Source: Ectocarpus siliculosus (taxonomy: Eukaryota; Sar; Phaeophyceae; Ectocarpales; Ectocarpaceae). From it: 64,000 nt of DNA. Positions 37,902 to 50,875 of this stretch are shown here, one piece after another. Position numbers and translations under genes: made by a program. The stretch is taken from the NCBI GenBank assembly GCA_000310025.1, contig FN649738.1, positions 267,386 through 331,385 on the forward strand, in the 5' to 3' direction. The first letter of the stretch is position 1, and each line of letters begins with the position of its first letter. The notes under the pieces are model-generated. The model was not told the DNA's origin, did not search any database, and saw only the letters and a list, made by a program, of their open reading frames with translations.

Positions 37902-40900
37902 TGGCGTTCGTTTGCGATTGCGTCCCCAAAACTGAAAACAAAAAAACCCGAAACTGAACAAAAAAAAAAACAACCAAAACAAAAAACACACCCAACCCTA
38001 GGCCCAACCTAATTTTCTTTGTGCATGTGTGGCGGGTCCGTTGCACGCCGGGCCTCACCCTGTAAGGGGAGGCATGTCGTCGCTGCTGTAGACTGGTGGT
38101 CAATGGAGTGGGCAGGCAGATCGCCTGCCCTTTCGACTCGCCGCGCCGTACATAGGCCTGGGCCCTTCATATAGTGGTGGCAAGAGGGTGCCTTATAAGA
38201 GGGAGCTCCGATGTGAGAGGGTTCGAATCGATTGCCGCGGACTCGACACGCTTCGCATACACAGCAATTGGGGTACAGTACCCTCTTTTTCCCGTATGCA
38301 ACAAGAGGGGTCTCCGATATAAGAGGGTCGAATCGAAGGCCGTTGTCACACCACACCACCCTCTTATCTCGAAGCCACGCTGCTGTAGATTGCTGTGAAA
38401 CAAGGCTGCTGGGTAGAGTCGGCCCCCAACTCTTTCGTCACCAGTGGTGCACAGTTTGATGCATACATGCATGCCTATGGGCCCCAACGAACTCAACGGC
38501 GTGCCTGTTTTCTTTTTTTAGGAGAAGCTTGTAATTGGTTCACGATCTTTGATCACAAGCTACAGCTCAGGGTCTTGACAGAGAAAAATGAATTGGTTTT
38601 AACTATTTCCGACAGTCTACCACTTGCATGTGCTTCGGACATGGCGGCCTTGTTGGCCAAGCCGAACTGACGCTACACCAGCCACGCGCGATTGTCAACG
38701 CCGACTAGTATAGGAGGTTTGGACACTCTTAGCCTCGCCGACGTTGGACGGTGTTCTGACCCTGACACCCTCACGCTGCGGGTGTTCTTGCGAAGCAGCA
38801 GTGTCAGAAACATAGCAAAACAAATCTCAAGGGCTGTGGTGTGTGAAGCACACGACTCACGTGAGGATGTTGTGCAGCTGCTTTATTTTTTTTTTGCGCG
38901 CAGAAGAGCGCAGTGCCAAAATGTGCCATGCATACATGGTAACGCGCAAGATCTGCGGGGGGCACGCGGGCAGGAACACCAAAACCAAGCCCCGTGTGGA
39001 TTTGTTTTAGTGAACAAAGAAGTCACCCACAACACCGCTTGCACATGAGAGGCAGTGCTTGAAAAACCTTTCAGTCAGAAGAAACAAATGTAATTTTCAC
39101 GTATTTCTTAACTTTACTCCCACTGCGCACATCAACCACTAGCACAAAATACTTGAATGTCTTCTCTTTTTCCTCCCGGGAAGCCCTACCCCATGTTTCG
39201 CCCGGTGCGATAAATGCAGAAAACCTTTGGACCCGCATTGGTCAAAACGCGCACGGTTTGGTCAGTGAAACATCGTGCGAAAGACAAAGGGCACGAACGA
39301 GACGCAGAAATCGCACGTGAAATAATATCAATGGACTTTATTTTAATTCGCTCACGCATCTTGTGCTTCTACGCGCCGACCAGCGGTGGAGAGTAACCAT
39401 CAAAATCAGGTGTTTGCATCACAGCAGTGGAAGCAAGCACAAACTAAAATAAAGTACACATAACCTTTAACTCTGTCTCTGCGCGATGATGGTCGGGCAC
39501 ATGACAATGTGTATATCCACGGGGAAAATATTCCAAGCTACCTTCCCTACTCTGCCAAATCGCTCCGTGTCGACTACGAGCAACCGGTAGACACACAAAT
39601 CAACACAGCAACACCGCAGTTTGTTGCAACCCGCTCGTCGCCGTCCATCTCCTTTTGAGCACACGTCTCGCCCTTCTTGGACTCCCGCCGCACAACATAA
39701 TCGACGCAGAATTGCGTCAGTGCCGACCGCTTCCAGATGTCAACATCAATTACACGGGGAGAAGGGGTAGCTCCACTATCATAAAGTCAGCTATATAGAA
39801 TCTCTACAAGCACACGAATCACCGCAATAGCGCCCCTTCCCTTCAGGGGCTGCCACGCCGACCATCGCTCCATCCGCGTAGGGCGCAGAGAAAAGAAGAA
39901 AAGACAACAGACAAACACACACACCGCCAGCAGCAGCTGCTAACGACAAAGCAGAGGGGGGAAACAGAACAGCTAATGATGGTTGCCCCGGCTAGGCACT
40001 CAACTCTTCGCCCGCTTTGTGAACTGAAAATCTCGCCCCGAGGGTGGTTTGTTGTACCCAGTAGACGAATCGCTACTCTACGGAGGGGGGTGTCCCGCCC
40101 ATTTCTCCCCAACCACACGCACACCGCCCTCTCCCCTCTTGCGACAGTCTTGTCTCTTGTCTGACTTCCCCTTGCAAAACGGTCGTAATGCGCATCCGAA
40201 ACTGTACATGTTGCCGCATTCCGACCGCCTTCCTAGGGATAAAAACTGCTGCACATAAACACACAAAAAAAAAAAAAAAACTCTACCACTACAGCACGCC
40301 AGCCACGGTTTTTGTTCGCGCTGTGGTATCGGACTCCCACCCCCTTTCCGAGAACACCATGTTCCGTGCATCCGGAGATGGCTTAAAAGTGGGTGAACAG
40401 GTGCAGCTCCAAAGACATACGGCGCACAAACCAAGCACTACACTCTTGTTGCGTCACGCCGCGCGTGTTGAAGCACTTCGCCACCCACGATAACCCATTA
40501 AACCGACGGAAAGGCAAAAAACGGACAGGAATGTTGTAACCGCCAACAAAAAAAAAACAAAAAAACAATTTAATACACTTAACCATCATTGTGCGAAACC
40601 CACGATAACCCCTCAAAACAGAAGGCTCCAGCAGGGAGCCTAACGTGCGGATTGGGCTGCTGCCGGTGGTACAAACAAACAACAAGAGGCTCACAAAACC
40701 GAGACGCCACCATAGCCGTAAAGATCTTAAATGAGATCCTCCGTTTCCCACATTCCTTCCAGTAAAAAAAAAACTGCAGACAAGCCAAATCGAAAACCGA
40801 AGTGAAAGTAAGAAGCTCGCGTTCGGATGTACCAAGCACAGGAGATCGCGCTGGGAGAAACCATGTCCATGATTATTTGTCTCGGCCAGGAACACCAAAA

Positions 40901-41132
40901 TGAAAATGTCGTTCACGCCATCCAGGCTGAAAAAACGATCATTTTTCGTGGAACAAAATAAAAAAATGGAACGGAACACTCAACACCAAAATCAAAGCCA
41001 AAACAGCTGCCGCTCGCTGTTGTCACACGCACCACAAAATCGTTCGAAGTGTCCTTGTTGCTGCTGACTGGGGAAAGGTGGTATGCTATGCCACAGCCGA
41101 AGCCCTCCCCTGCACCAACGGGACTACAACTC
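37902..41132. other. Intergenic between convergent genes
   Basis: The region lies between the stop codons of the DUF1415 gene (plus) and the AhpC/TSA-type gene (minus) and probably includes long 3' untranslated regions. A repeat at 38195-38347 is listed separately. A 198-codon open frame on the minus strand (40383-40979) shows no family resemblance and looks like A/T-rich untranslated sequence. Confidence 0.55.
38195..38347 (+). repeat. Imperfect direct repeat with AAGAGGG blocks
   Basis: A unit of about 40 bases, (A/C)AAGAGGG(A/G) then CTCCGATGTGAGAGGGTTCG and AATCGATTGCCG, is present near 38195 and again, diverged, near 38307. An inverted CCCTCTTAT block lies at 38364. GGGTTCGAATC resembles a tRNA B-box, but no matching A-box or tRNA fold was found. 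Confidence 0.55.
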
Positions 41133-44100
41133 TTACACGTCACTGCTATAGTTCAGGACCCCCGGTGAGGAGGGAGCGTCGCCACGGCCGCCGCGGCCGC
41201 CGCCGCCGCCGCCGCCGCCGCCACCCCTCTTCGGTGTTGCCGGAGCTCGCGCCTTCCGCAGGTAACCCCACGGTCGCGCCGGCGACGGCGGCACTACAGG
41301 TCTGCTCCCCTTCGCCCCCCGTGGCGCCACCGTGGCGCCGTCCCCGCCGCCCGCCGAGGAGAAGAACTTGAGGCTCCCTGTGCGTCGTTGCTCTTCGCCC
41401 CCCACCCCCTTTTCGCCAACGGTGCCCCCTCTCTCGAAGTCTGCCGCAGCCTCGTCGAAGCTCGCCCGTCTGGCCCTGCCGGTCGCCCCCAACCAGAACT
41501 GCCACGCCCCAACGCCGCGCGGGGTGCCCTCCGCCTTGTGGTGCCCGGGTCGCTCCCCCCTGGCCCCCGTCCCCGCGCCTCTCTGCGCGTGCGTGTCGGA
41601 CCTCGGACGTCGGTGCTGCGGGGGTAGCTGCTGCCTCATGGGGGTCGCGGGCGCCGCCGCCGCTTGAGAGTACGTCGGCAGGAGGTGGGAGCGAGACGGG
41701 CCGGTGGGCGGTCTGCGGAGGTGCCCCCCGCCGGTGCCGCTGCCGCCGGCATGGTCCGCGTATGCTTCCCGTCCGGAAAAAAACGCACCCCCTCCTTCCT
41801 CTGGGTGGCTGTTCCTGCCTCTGGCGCCCCCGCGGGGCGTCCTCAAAACCGCTCTGCAGCCGCCACCGCCACCGCCACCGCCGCCGCCGCCGCCAAGCGG
41901 CGGTGTCGCCGCTCGCGCTCGGGGCGGCGCCCTCCTCCCTCCTCCGCCGCCGCTGCTTCTTTCCTTGACGTGCACCTCCTCCTCCTCCTCCTCCTCCTCC
42001 TCCTCCGCTGCTCTACCGCCGTGGCCGCCGCTGCTCCCCGCCGCCCGCGGCTTCGACGTCGAAGCCGGGTCTCGGCCCGTTTTCATCCACTCGACCGCGA
42101 GCGCCCCGTCCGCAGCCGCCCTCGCCGTTGCCGCTATCGCCCCCCGCCCGCCACCGCGGGTACCGGCGGCGGTGGTGGGACGTTCGCGCGATTCCCGTCG
42201 GTTACCCGGGACCCACAGGCCTACGTCGTCGCCCCCAAACGGCGCGTACCCGCCGGTTCTTTCAAACGATGATGACGGCGAGCCCGGGCGCGGCGGTTGT
42301 CGGAGGAGCGTGGGCTGGCGGGGAGGGAGTCGAGCCGGCGGCGGTGCGGCAGCGGCGGAGGAGGGCGGGGTGGCGAAGCCGTCGAGGCCGACGTGCGAGG
42401 TCGCCGTCGGTGTGCCGGAGGAAGGGCCACCTTCTGGTTCGTTCTTCTTGATGGCAAGCGCCCTGGTGATGTGCGCCAAGGCATCAACGTGTCTCATGGA
42501 CGCGATCGTCTGGACGTGCGGGGGGGATGGCAAGAGAGAGGTGGGGGCGAGAGGGTCAGACGTGTGGGGGGAGAATGGAGGTGACTATCAGGACAAAATC
42601 TAGTACGAGACAGGCACGTTCAACCGCCCCCCCCCTAGCGGCAAACTTAACTTTGCCTAGACGGGTACGCCGCCCATTGGTAACGGTAACGGGAGCGCAA
42701 GTGAGGTTGACTACGAACGCGTGCGACCGACAGCAGCAGCCCAGTTTCGATTCAACCAACCACAGGACACAGGAACGAAATCTCAACAAGAATATACCGA
42801 ATTCGCTGTTGGTGCTGAGCGACTTCTCCGTCCTTGAGCGCGGCAACCATGCAAGCCTTAGCCGGGCAAGTCCGCCACCCATTTGTTCCTCAAATCCTCA
42901 AAACACTTTAGAAACCAGTCGGGGCAATCACAAGTCATGTTTCCTGCTCCACAAGAGCACTTATTGTGCCTGGCTCCTATGAACCAAAAGATATGTCCAT
43001 ATCAAACAAAAAAAAAAATACTCGCTAGCCACAGCAGTCCAAGAGGATGGCGTCAAGTCCTTGCAGCAGTGACTGGAAAAGAAACGGCTGTCTTCTTGTT
43101 GTGAAAGATCTGGCGTGAGAAACCACCAACGACCTCTACCACGCACCTGCCACTGGTTCCATCTGAACAAAACCGATCCCTCGTCCTGAGCGTCGTCGGT
43201 AGACACGGCCAACACGCACGGTTGCGCCATCCCGTGAGGGTAGGTGTCTTTCACCACGTCGTTCTGGTTCACGGTGCAGCCCATCTTGAACCTTTCGCGG
43301 TACGTATAAACATAGGACAACGAAAGCACGGTGGGTGGGGGTGGGGGTGGCGGGGGCGTCAACTACACGGGCGTACGGAAGATATCACACGTACGGCGGA
43401 ACGCCATCACGGATACAGATTGTTCACGGCCCAACAAAGAAACAGACACAGGCTGGTGTACCTCGACAAAAGGATGGCGCGAGAAGCCTCCCCCTACATC
43501 ACACCACAGCTGCAGTCAACGCGCTCCACGTTTGCGCTCACCGGGTTGCCGTTGTCGTGTGTCGCATTATACGGCATCCAAAACACCACTGCGTGCCGCA
43601 GAGAGATCCATCCAACGGCTTGCACAACACAACGACAACAACACCAACCTTTCGTAACAACGCGCTGTTTTCGCAACGTGTCAGCCAAATCAAGGCAATA
43701 AAAGTCCGAAAAGAAAAGCAGTACCCCTCTCCCCCCCCCTCACCGTATGGCAACAACGCGATATTTTCGCTCCTCCACGTACAACGCTTCTCTCACTCAC
43801 CGTATGTTCATCTCGTCCACGAGGCCGTTGCTGGGGTCTCCGAACGCCTGGAAGGGGAGGCGCATGTCATGCGCCCCCCGGCCCACCTGCTCCGCTGTCT
43901 GCGAGCTGAGGGCGACCACCTTACCCCCGACCTTCTTAATGCCAGGGTTAATCTCCATGAACCCTGCAGGACGACCAAAAAAGGAAAGAACACAACAGTA
44001 CAGGAATATTCAAGTATTCGCTCTGAAGATCTAGCAGCCAGTGCAGGGTGCCAGGTGTACTTGGTTTTCTTCGCCGCCTTCCTTCTGCGCTGCTTGCTTT

Positions 44101-46638
44101 AGCGTGTAATGGCTGCAACGTTGCAACACACAACCCTTCGGACGGGTTAATATTTCGAGCGGGAAATCATTCTTCGACATCAGCATGCGCGTGTACAGCA
44201 GGTTAAAGATTCCCTGAACATATTTCAGCAGCCGTTGCTTTCCCCCGCCTACCGTCTGTCGGGTTGGTATATACCCGACCGTGTCCAACGGTGTGGTATG
44301 ACACAGCAGTTTCGGCATTTGTTTTGAGTGGAACATCTACATGCGCACCATCGAATATCAGAGGCATACAGCAGTTACACGAACGCTATGCATGGTTGTG
44401 CGAAATAGTTGCGTTTTGGGAAACATCTTGTACTGCTGTTGCTTATGGCTAAATGATACATTGCGCTTCGCCGAGAACTGCAAGTGACAAGCTGGGCGAA
44501 CCCATGCACAACTTTCTATTGTCCTTTTTAAGGGCAGTGGGTGCCATTGTGGGGCGAGCAACAGGGCGTAGTTTCACATGACGAACGGTCTGAAGGCAAA
44601 TAACTGTTCACAAGCAGGAGACCAGCGGATGCGCGGAAGGGGCGCAGAGATTGGGTTGAACGACTCGGGCCAATGCATAATTTTCATCATTCCAGTCATG
44701 CATGTACATCCCCCCGGCGGGCGTGGGCTCATAAAGAGAGCCCCGAGGGGCTCAGCAAGGGTTGATGCAACATGAAAATTAAAAAAACAACGGAGCAGGA
44801 CCAGCCCACAGCTGGCTATGCGTACCAGCAAGAAGGACATCTACTATTGATAAGCGTAATATGTGTGGTAGCTGACTGAGCGTACGTCGTTCGACTTGAT
44901 GAGCGCGGCGAACCTTAACGAACCCAAAATAAAGAGATACGAACCTGTTAGGAGCGTTCTTACGGGTACCTAAGATTTACTGTGGACACAATCCGCTGCA
45001 ATGAATGACGGCTGGAGAAAAGAACAGAAAATAGTGGCGATGTTCCACCAGGTGACCAGGTGTGTGTGGTGCTCCCATATGTTGCAAAAGAAGAAAGTTG
45101 GGAGAGGCAAGCAGGATCGGATCGATCGCGTGGTTTTGCTGGCATTCTGAATTAGAACAGCAGTGCCTGCAGCACATGCATACTACATACTTCGTGTGGT
45201 GGTACATCTTCAATTCAAACTCACCCTTACGCAAGAGGTACAGCAGCATTTACACAGCAGGTATATACCGTAGACCACAATCCATCCACGGCGGGTGACG
45301 AAATCTCCGGTAAGGATATCCTTATGTCCTTACTACATGTCCAACCACGAAAGGGGTATGTATCCTATACATGTATGCAATGTACATCAGGTAGACTCCT
45401 GCTGCTGTTGCACAAATGCATACGTACGCACACGTAATCTCAAAGGGCTTTGTGGTAATGGGGGCTAGCTACTCAGCGCGGTTGGGGGGGAGAGAGCTCA
45501 GGAGGGGGGTAAACCTTAACCTTGTCGCAGGAGGGAGGAAGAGATTCAATAAATCGCTCCAAAAACATATTTGCTTTGAAGTGTAGCTGCTTCGTTTTCA
45601 GGAAACATTGGATCGTTCCCGGAAATGGAAGTGATGCGACAGACAGCGTGTCGTTGTGCGGGACGCTTTTGCTCGTTTCCATACGTCACAGACAGACGTG
45701 TAACAAGTAAGCGCGCAACGCTGGGCGGTGCTAGGAAGGGACTAGGGGGATTGGAACAACGTGCGCCCGTGTGTACCGGGAGAGCTGGTTGTGTTGTATG
45801 TATGCCAACAATTTGGGACGGGACGTTGTTCCGAGACTCCCAATCCCCCTTTACCCCGGTAGGTGGCAGGCAGTATTGCCCTCCGATTGTATGCATATTA
45901 TGCGCCAGCTCATAAAATAGGGGCGGCAGCAGCACCAGCCCCCAAGGGCGTTGTGTTTGGTTGAGGGAGAGACGCCCTCCCGCGGCATGCGCCTCGTGAC
46001 ACTCAGTGTTTCTTGCACATCTACTATCTGCTGGTAACCTTATCTCCATATGGTTCGTTCAACATGAGGCCACACCCCTTTTGCCCCTTTGGTACCGGGA
46101 AATGCTAAAATCCTTGTCGGTTGCAGCGGCTTGTCTTTCTTCGCATCGATAGAATAAGGACAGAAGGAGATGCTGAACAAAACTCGCCTTTGAGGAGTGC
46201 CTGGCTTGAGGTGCACCAACCGCCCCTGAATATAACGAAAATCTTGAACGTCGTCTTCCGTCTCTCGAGCTCCCTCCCTCCCCCCGGCCCCGGCGGTGGG
46301 GAGTCGAACGCCGTCCAAAGCACTCTCCGCCGCGGCGCCTCCGACCTCGGGGTAGAAGGTGTTGCTGGTGCTGCTGCTACTGCTGTCGTTGACGGAGCCT
46401 GGCTGCTCAGAATGCTGCTCTCGCCGTCGTCACTGATGACTACCTCGTTGAACCGCGGCGGATAGTCCGGCTGGGTAGCTGCCCACCCGTGGTCGGGAGG
46501 TGGAGGGCTGTCATCGGTGATGCGTGGCGATGGACTCGAGGTCCTGCTGGACGTGAGGCTGTTGCTCATGGTCAACTTGTGCTCGGACGCGAGAGTCATT
46601 GCGCAGAAGGTCGGCGTTTCCGCCTGCTGGAAGCCCAT
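41133..46638 (-). CDS. AhpC/TSA (peroxiredoxin-like) protein with long low-complexity tail, 4 exons
   Basis: Exons (minus order): 46638-46188, 43963-43801, 43291-43147, 42509-41133; 711 aa, phases agree. Residues 1-125 are Ser/Pro-rich. The thioredoxin-like domain starts FKIFVIFRGGWCTSS, the position of the family's catalytic Cys, followed by MEINPGIKKVGGKVVALSSQ, PFQAFGDPSNGLVDEMNI and SVLFRWNQW, as in AhpC/TSA-like proteins. The second Cys expected in WCxxC-type members is Ser. Intron 1 has a GC donor (CTCAAAG, then GCGAGT) and a normal acceptor; the reading phase requires it. Exon 4 continues about 30 structured residues (MRHVDALAHITRALAIKK), then roughly 420 residues of Gly, Pro, Ala, Arg and Glu runs, including a 10-Glu and a 12-Gly run. 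This tail is probably disordered and is encoded by very GC-rich triplet repeats. Cellular location is unclear. Confidence 0.8.
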
Positions 46639-47360
46639 GCGAGAAGGTGCACCCCCAGCACTGACCGCCGCGGGACCCTATTTGTTTCCCTTGTAAGGCC
46701 GTGCGCGGCGCAAGGTTGCTGCTCAGCAAGCAACCTGGTGGGAGCCTGCTCTTGTTGACTTGTTGACGTGTGTTGACTTTGATGCTTGCGTGATGTGGGA
46801 GAGCCTCTCCAAGTGGCGTCGCGGTAGAACGAAAATGCAGGAAATTTCCTGGGTTTCCCCCGGGCTATTGATGGCTCAGAAGTCGTGTCTCTTATTGCAC
46901 TACAATTCATGTTATTATTATAGGGCATGCATCCTGTGCTTTGCGGAGAGGGTTGGGGAGCCAGACGGTGAGAGCGAGAGCGAACACAACAAGTGCACCA
47001 GCATTATTTCTGCAATTCGAAGTCTTTCAGCATAGTACACATGAGGATATCGACAACACAAGAGCATCAGCAGAGGGGCGAACCAACGTTTTTTTGCCTC
47101 TTCTTTCACGACACCGTGGATGCGGTGACATGGTGACCCGTAGAAAACCCCCCTGTTGGCACCTGTGGGATCGAATGATCGCCGATCGTGCATGTTACGC
47201 CAGAGCCCCGGCCAAGCTGGCATCTTCCTACAGCAACATCAGGCCTTGAGATGCTGTACTGGAAAGGAACCAAGACAGTCACTTCTTTGTGTCTATTATC
47301 TCGACATCTGGCATGCCAACAGCAGTTAGAGTCAACCAACGGTGGTCCATTGAGTCTTCG

Positions 47361-47399
47361 TCCCGATCGGGACTTCGTCCCGATAGTCCCGATCGGGAC
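47361..47399. repeat. CCCGATCGGGA palindrome cluster
   Basis: The perfect 12-base palindrome TCCCGATCGGGA occurs twice in 39 bases, and the half-site GTCCCGAT occurs between them. The whole block can fold on itself. Confidence 0.85.
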
Positions 47400-47964
47400 A
47401 AAGACAAAGCCGTTGCTTTTTTTTATGCACACACACCCGGAGATGGCTTCACGGCTGGATCGATCGGCAGTTGCAGGGAAGAAGAGCCCCGGAGGGTGGA
47501 ATATGCCTGAAAGTGCCAATTGTAGTGGGCGCATCAGCAGGGGAAGGTAGAGGGGTCGATGGTACGTTCTGTGCCGTGCTGTATGCTCGACAGCACACGT
47601 ATGCAAGTGGCAGCATTGGCATGCAACATAGAGCAGCATTCATCAATCAGGTTTTTTTATATATATATTTTCGACCGGGTCGATGTCGGACACACAGACA
47701 GGGTTTCGAAAGCGCTTCATGTCCAAGAAGAAAACAAACCGCAAGAAGACCGCGCAACGCAACACACTCTTTTTCATTCCGTCATCCAGAACCAGAGAAT
47801 ACTTGTCTACACTTATGCGTATATGCATAAATGTATTTTGTACTGGGGACATTTTTTTGCGACAACGGCAAAGAGGGAAAGCACCTACAGCGTGCTACGC
47901 TACACACGTCACGGGGGCCCCGCCGCCCAACCCTCCGCACCAGCCGCAGCCCACAAGTGCCCCC

Positions 47965-48140
47965 CCAGCGCGAACAATCCCGACGTTATCCTGTAGGTTA
48001 ATCTCTCAAGAACATAGTGCAGTGACAGAGGACTCACTCATATGAGTGAACCCCCAGCGCGAATAATCCCGGCGTGATCCCGTAGGTTAATAGCTCAAGT
48101 ACTTGTAGTGCAAAATGACAGAGCGGCTCACTCATCGTTC
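47965..48140 (+). repeat. Tandem pair of about 88 bases
   Basis: Two adjacent diverged copies start CCCAGCGCGAACAATCCCG and CCCAGCGCGAATAATCCCG; both contain GTAGGTTAAT, CTCAAG, and GACAGAG then CTCACTCAT. Confidence 0.85.
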
Positions 48141-49603
48141 GTAAATACCAACCTCCCACATGCAGTGCTTGCCCTACAAAAAGAAAGGAGTCGCTCGCGG
48201 AGTACGTCACGCTTGAAAATGACTCAGTCGGAGTCGGCGTCGGGAAGGATGTGAGATAATATATGCAAAAGTATGACGCGGCAAACTACAGGAAGGCGGA
48301 GATTTGGAATCCCCCCTACAGTATATATATAGACCGAGTTCAAACCTCCATTCATTGCTCCACAGCCAAGGGGGCGAGGAAAGCGTGCGATACGTCGACA
48401 GTTTGCCCTCGAACAAGATGTTTCGAAAACCACCATTATTGTTGTTGGCACAAGCTTGTCTGTGGGGACAATTGAGCTAGGAAAATCGGTCTACAGCAGC
48501 AGTACATAGCAGCAGTAGGGGTCCCCCATTTCTCCGCCTCTTACGCTGCCGAACGATCTGGGTTGGGTTCGAAAACACCTACCTGCGGCCTGTGTGGTTT
48601 TTCAGAGGCCCACGCAAAAACAGTATTGCTGGTAGTCTATTTTTAGACTGGGGGTGCAGGATTATAACCTCACCGCGCTGGAATCAATCTTCAGACACAG
48701 GAAAAATGGGCGGCAAAAGGCACGACGACGACGACGACGACGACGGCAGTACGGTACACGGAGAACAGAACATGACACGGAACCCCGCTCCTATTCCTGA
48801 ACAGATAGGCGGCTCTTGCTCACCGGGACACCGGCAAATCAAGCACGAGAACAACAACTTGTGCTTTGACAACCAATATACAAACGGCCCTACCAGCATG
48901 CCAAGAATCAAGCGCTGGAACAGCGAGTTGTTCTAGAACAACCAACAACAAACACGGCCCCAAGCCTCATTTCTTGCACGGCCCCAAGCCTCAATTAATG
49001 CCATACCAGCATGCCAAGAAAGCGTGCTCACCCAGACAAATCCCCCCCATCATTGATCATACATGCAATTTCTACGGAAGAGCGACGTGTCACAAAAAGG
49101 TTTCACACAATCATACACAAGAGAGACCCCCCGGCCCCATTCGTGGAAGGTCAAAGTGGAACTCCGCTGATTGCTTGGTCCTCGGGGGTGATCCGTCTCC
49201 CTTTTGCACGGTCTTTTCAACGCATACTACAACGGCAACATTGCCCACAAAACAAACCAAACGTGTGACGATCCACTATAGTACGATGTTGCAACCAACC
49301 TCAGACAGCACATACAGAGCCAAGGCGGAACCGTGCCGGAGCTGGCTCAACACCTGCACAACACTTGAGACATGCCTAATAGATGCCAGCGTCCGCCACA
49401 TCCACAAGAAATCGGACACTTGTACGCTACACGTAGTGCGTTCACTTGTCCTTCGCCAGATCGCGACTGTCTGTATTCGCATGTGAGCTTGGTCCTGTCC
49501 TGCCTGTACAGCCAGCCATCCGCCCGCAGATTCACCCAGTCAGTAGCGAGGGAGGGGACTACTGTAGCTGGGCGGAAACTCGGTTGAGGTTGGCTGTTTT
49601 CAG

Positions 49604-50875
49604 TCAGTAGTCTGGTTGCCCCGATTCGTCGTCTTCTCCCGCTTGTTCGTCGTCGTCGTCGTCGTCCATCATGGCACCCTCACCCCCCGTTGACGGCTCA
49701 TCCTGTTTCGTTTGCATGTATTGTAGCGTCCATCCGAGCGCAATCGAACGTGAAAAAGTGCGCGAGGATTAGCTGCACGATCCGAGGGCGAAAACAAGCT
49801 CACAGCGCAATGTAGATATGTAGAGCGCTTGAGCAGAGAGGCTGAGCCGCGGTGGTGGGGCTTACTCGCCGAGAAGCTAGACAGCCTGCGCAACCGCTGT
49901 GACAGGACGGACACCTCCGAGGATAATGCAGCTATTAGGTGAGCCCTCGGAACAATGAGTGAGATACAACCGAGGTCCTTGATTATGACGGTAAAGCATG
50001 CGAGAGGGGCGTGTTGGGTAATCGCCAAAAAACCAATTATCTGTACTGTTGCGGATCCCCAATGTTCCCCCGCAAAAATTTCCGAGCCCGAGTACCTACT
50101 TTGACCGTTCGCCGACAATCCAGCGGGAACGATATCGTCACACAGCACGCGGCCTATGCTCTGTACCAAGCGACCAAGCGACTTCTCACCGCTACATGCG
50201 CCGCCTGCGCCGCCGCTGCAGCCGCCACCGTTGCCACTGCCTCGTCGCCCTCTCTCGGCGCCGCCATGTCTTGGGTGTCCCTGGTCTTCTCCTCCTGGTT
50301 ATCGTCCTCGTCGGCAGTTGCGTCGTCCTTCAGATGCGCCGCATGTAACGGCAAATAAAAAGCGGCGGTCACTTCTCTCGGACGGCAACGCGGGGGAATG
50401 GCTCAACAAACGGTCATCATGTGAAACATATTCAGGAGAGTTCTGCGACAGCGGCACGCCGTGGGCCACCATTGTACCTACAGCCCCCGAAAAAGGGGAC
50501 GCTACAGTAGTACATCCCGGTAGATCGACGCGAAATCAAGAGCTTCCATCTCGTCAGCCTCCGGTGGACTTTTGCCGCCAAGAGCGAAGCACGGGGAGTG
50601 TTGTCAGGCAAAGGTGCACGGGGGGGGGCATCTACCCCTGGTTGGCGCACCTCTTCCTCCGGTGTGCTTTGGCCGACGTAGGGCGGGTAGGGGTGCAAGC
50701 GGACCTTGTCCTTCGCCCGCCTCACCGAATCCTCCAGTCGCCCGACGACCACAATCTCGTCAGACTCGAGGCGAGGGAACCACGCTTTTCGTGTAGAAGA
50801 GGTATTGTAGGCGGTTTTGTCCGTGTTGTTCCCGGAAGCGAACATCGTTTGGAGCAGAAGGGGGCGAGTAGGCAT
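49604..50875 (-). CDS. Small acidic protein of unknown function, about 4 exons
   Basis: Exon 1 (50875-50651) begins MPTRPLLLQTMFASGNN and ends PPYVGQSTPEEE at a GTGCGC donor. Exon 2 (50327-50190) starts DDATADEDDNQEE and is Asp/Glu- then Ala-rich. The last exon (49702-49604) is a run of Asp and Glu ending GQPDY and TGA. These three have matching phase 0 borders. Exon 3 lies within about 49860-49960 and would encode LIAALSSEVSVLSQRLRRL, a helical segment, but I could not find one pair of splice sites that keeps phase on both sides. The protein would be about 175-190 aa, acidic at both ends of a helix. I recognise no family. Confidence 0.55.

Larger units (their letters stand above)
46639..49603. 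other. Intergenic, no firm gene
   Basis: This lies between the start of the AhpC/TSA-type gene and the stop of the small acidic gene, both on minus. It contains the 5' flank of the former and the likely 3' untranslated region of the latter, a CCCGATCGGGA palindrome cluster, an 88-base tandem pair, and a short duplication of CACGGCCCCAAGCCTCA (48953, 48977). Several open frames of 100-200 codons occur, but none shows splice context or family resemblance. Confidence 0.55.

Noticed and set aside
38200-38240. Possible tRNA gene (GGGTTCGAATC)
   Set aside because: No acceptor stem, D-arm or A-box could be paired around it.
40383-40979. 198-codon open frame on minus strand, Phe/Leu-rich
   Set aside because: It reads like A/T-rich 3' untranslated sequence of the neighbouring gene; no domain or signal consistent with a membrane protein family.
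42840-42945. Alternative last exon for the AhpC/TSA-type gene (NMTCDCPDWFLKCF, then TAA)
   Set aside because: It has a good acceptor, but its entry phase does not match the upstream exon, which ends in phase 0. The exon at 42509 fits.
45546-46049. 167-codon open frame on minus strand
   Set aside because: It lies wholly in intron 1 of the AhpC/TSA-type gene and has no recognisable motifs.
47106-47639. 177-codon open frame on minus strand
   Set aside because: No family resemblance; it overlaps palindromic repeats and open frames on the opposite strand.
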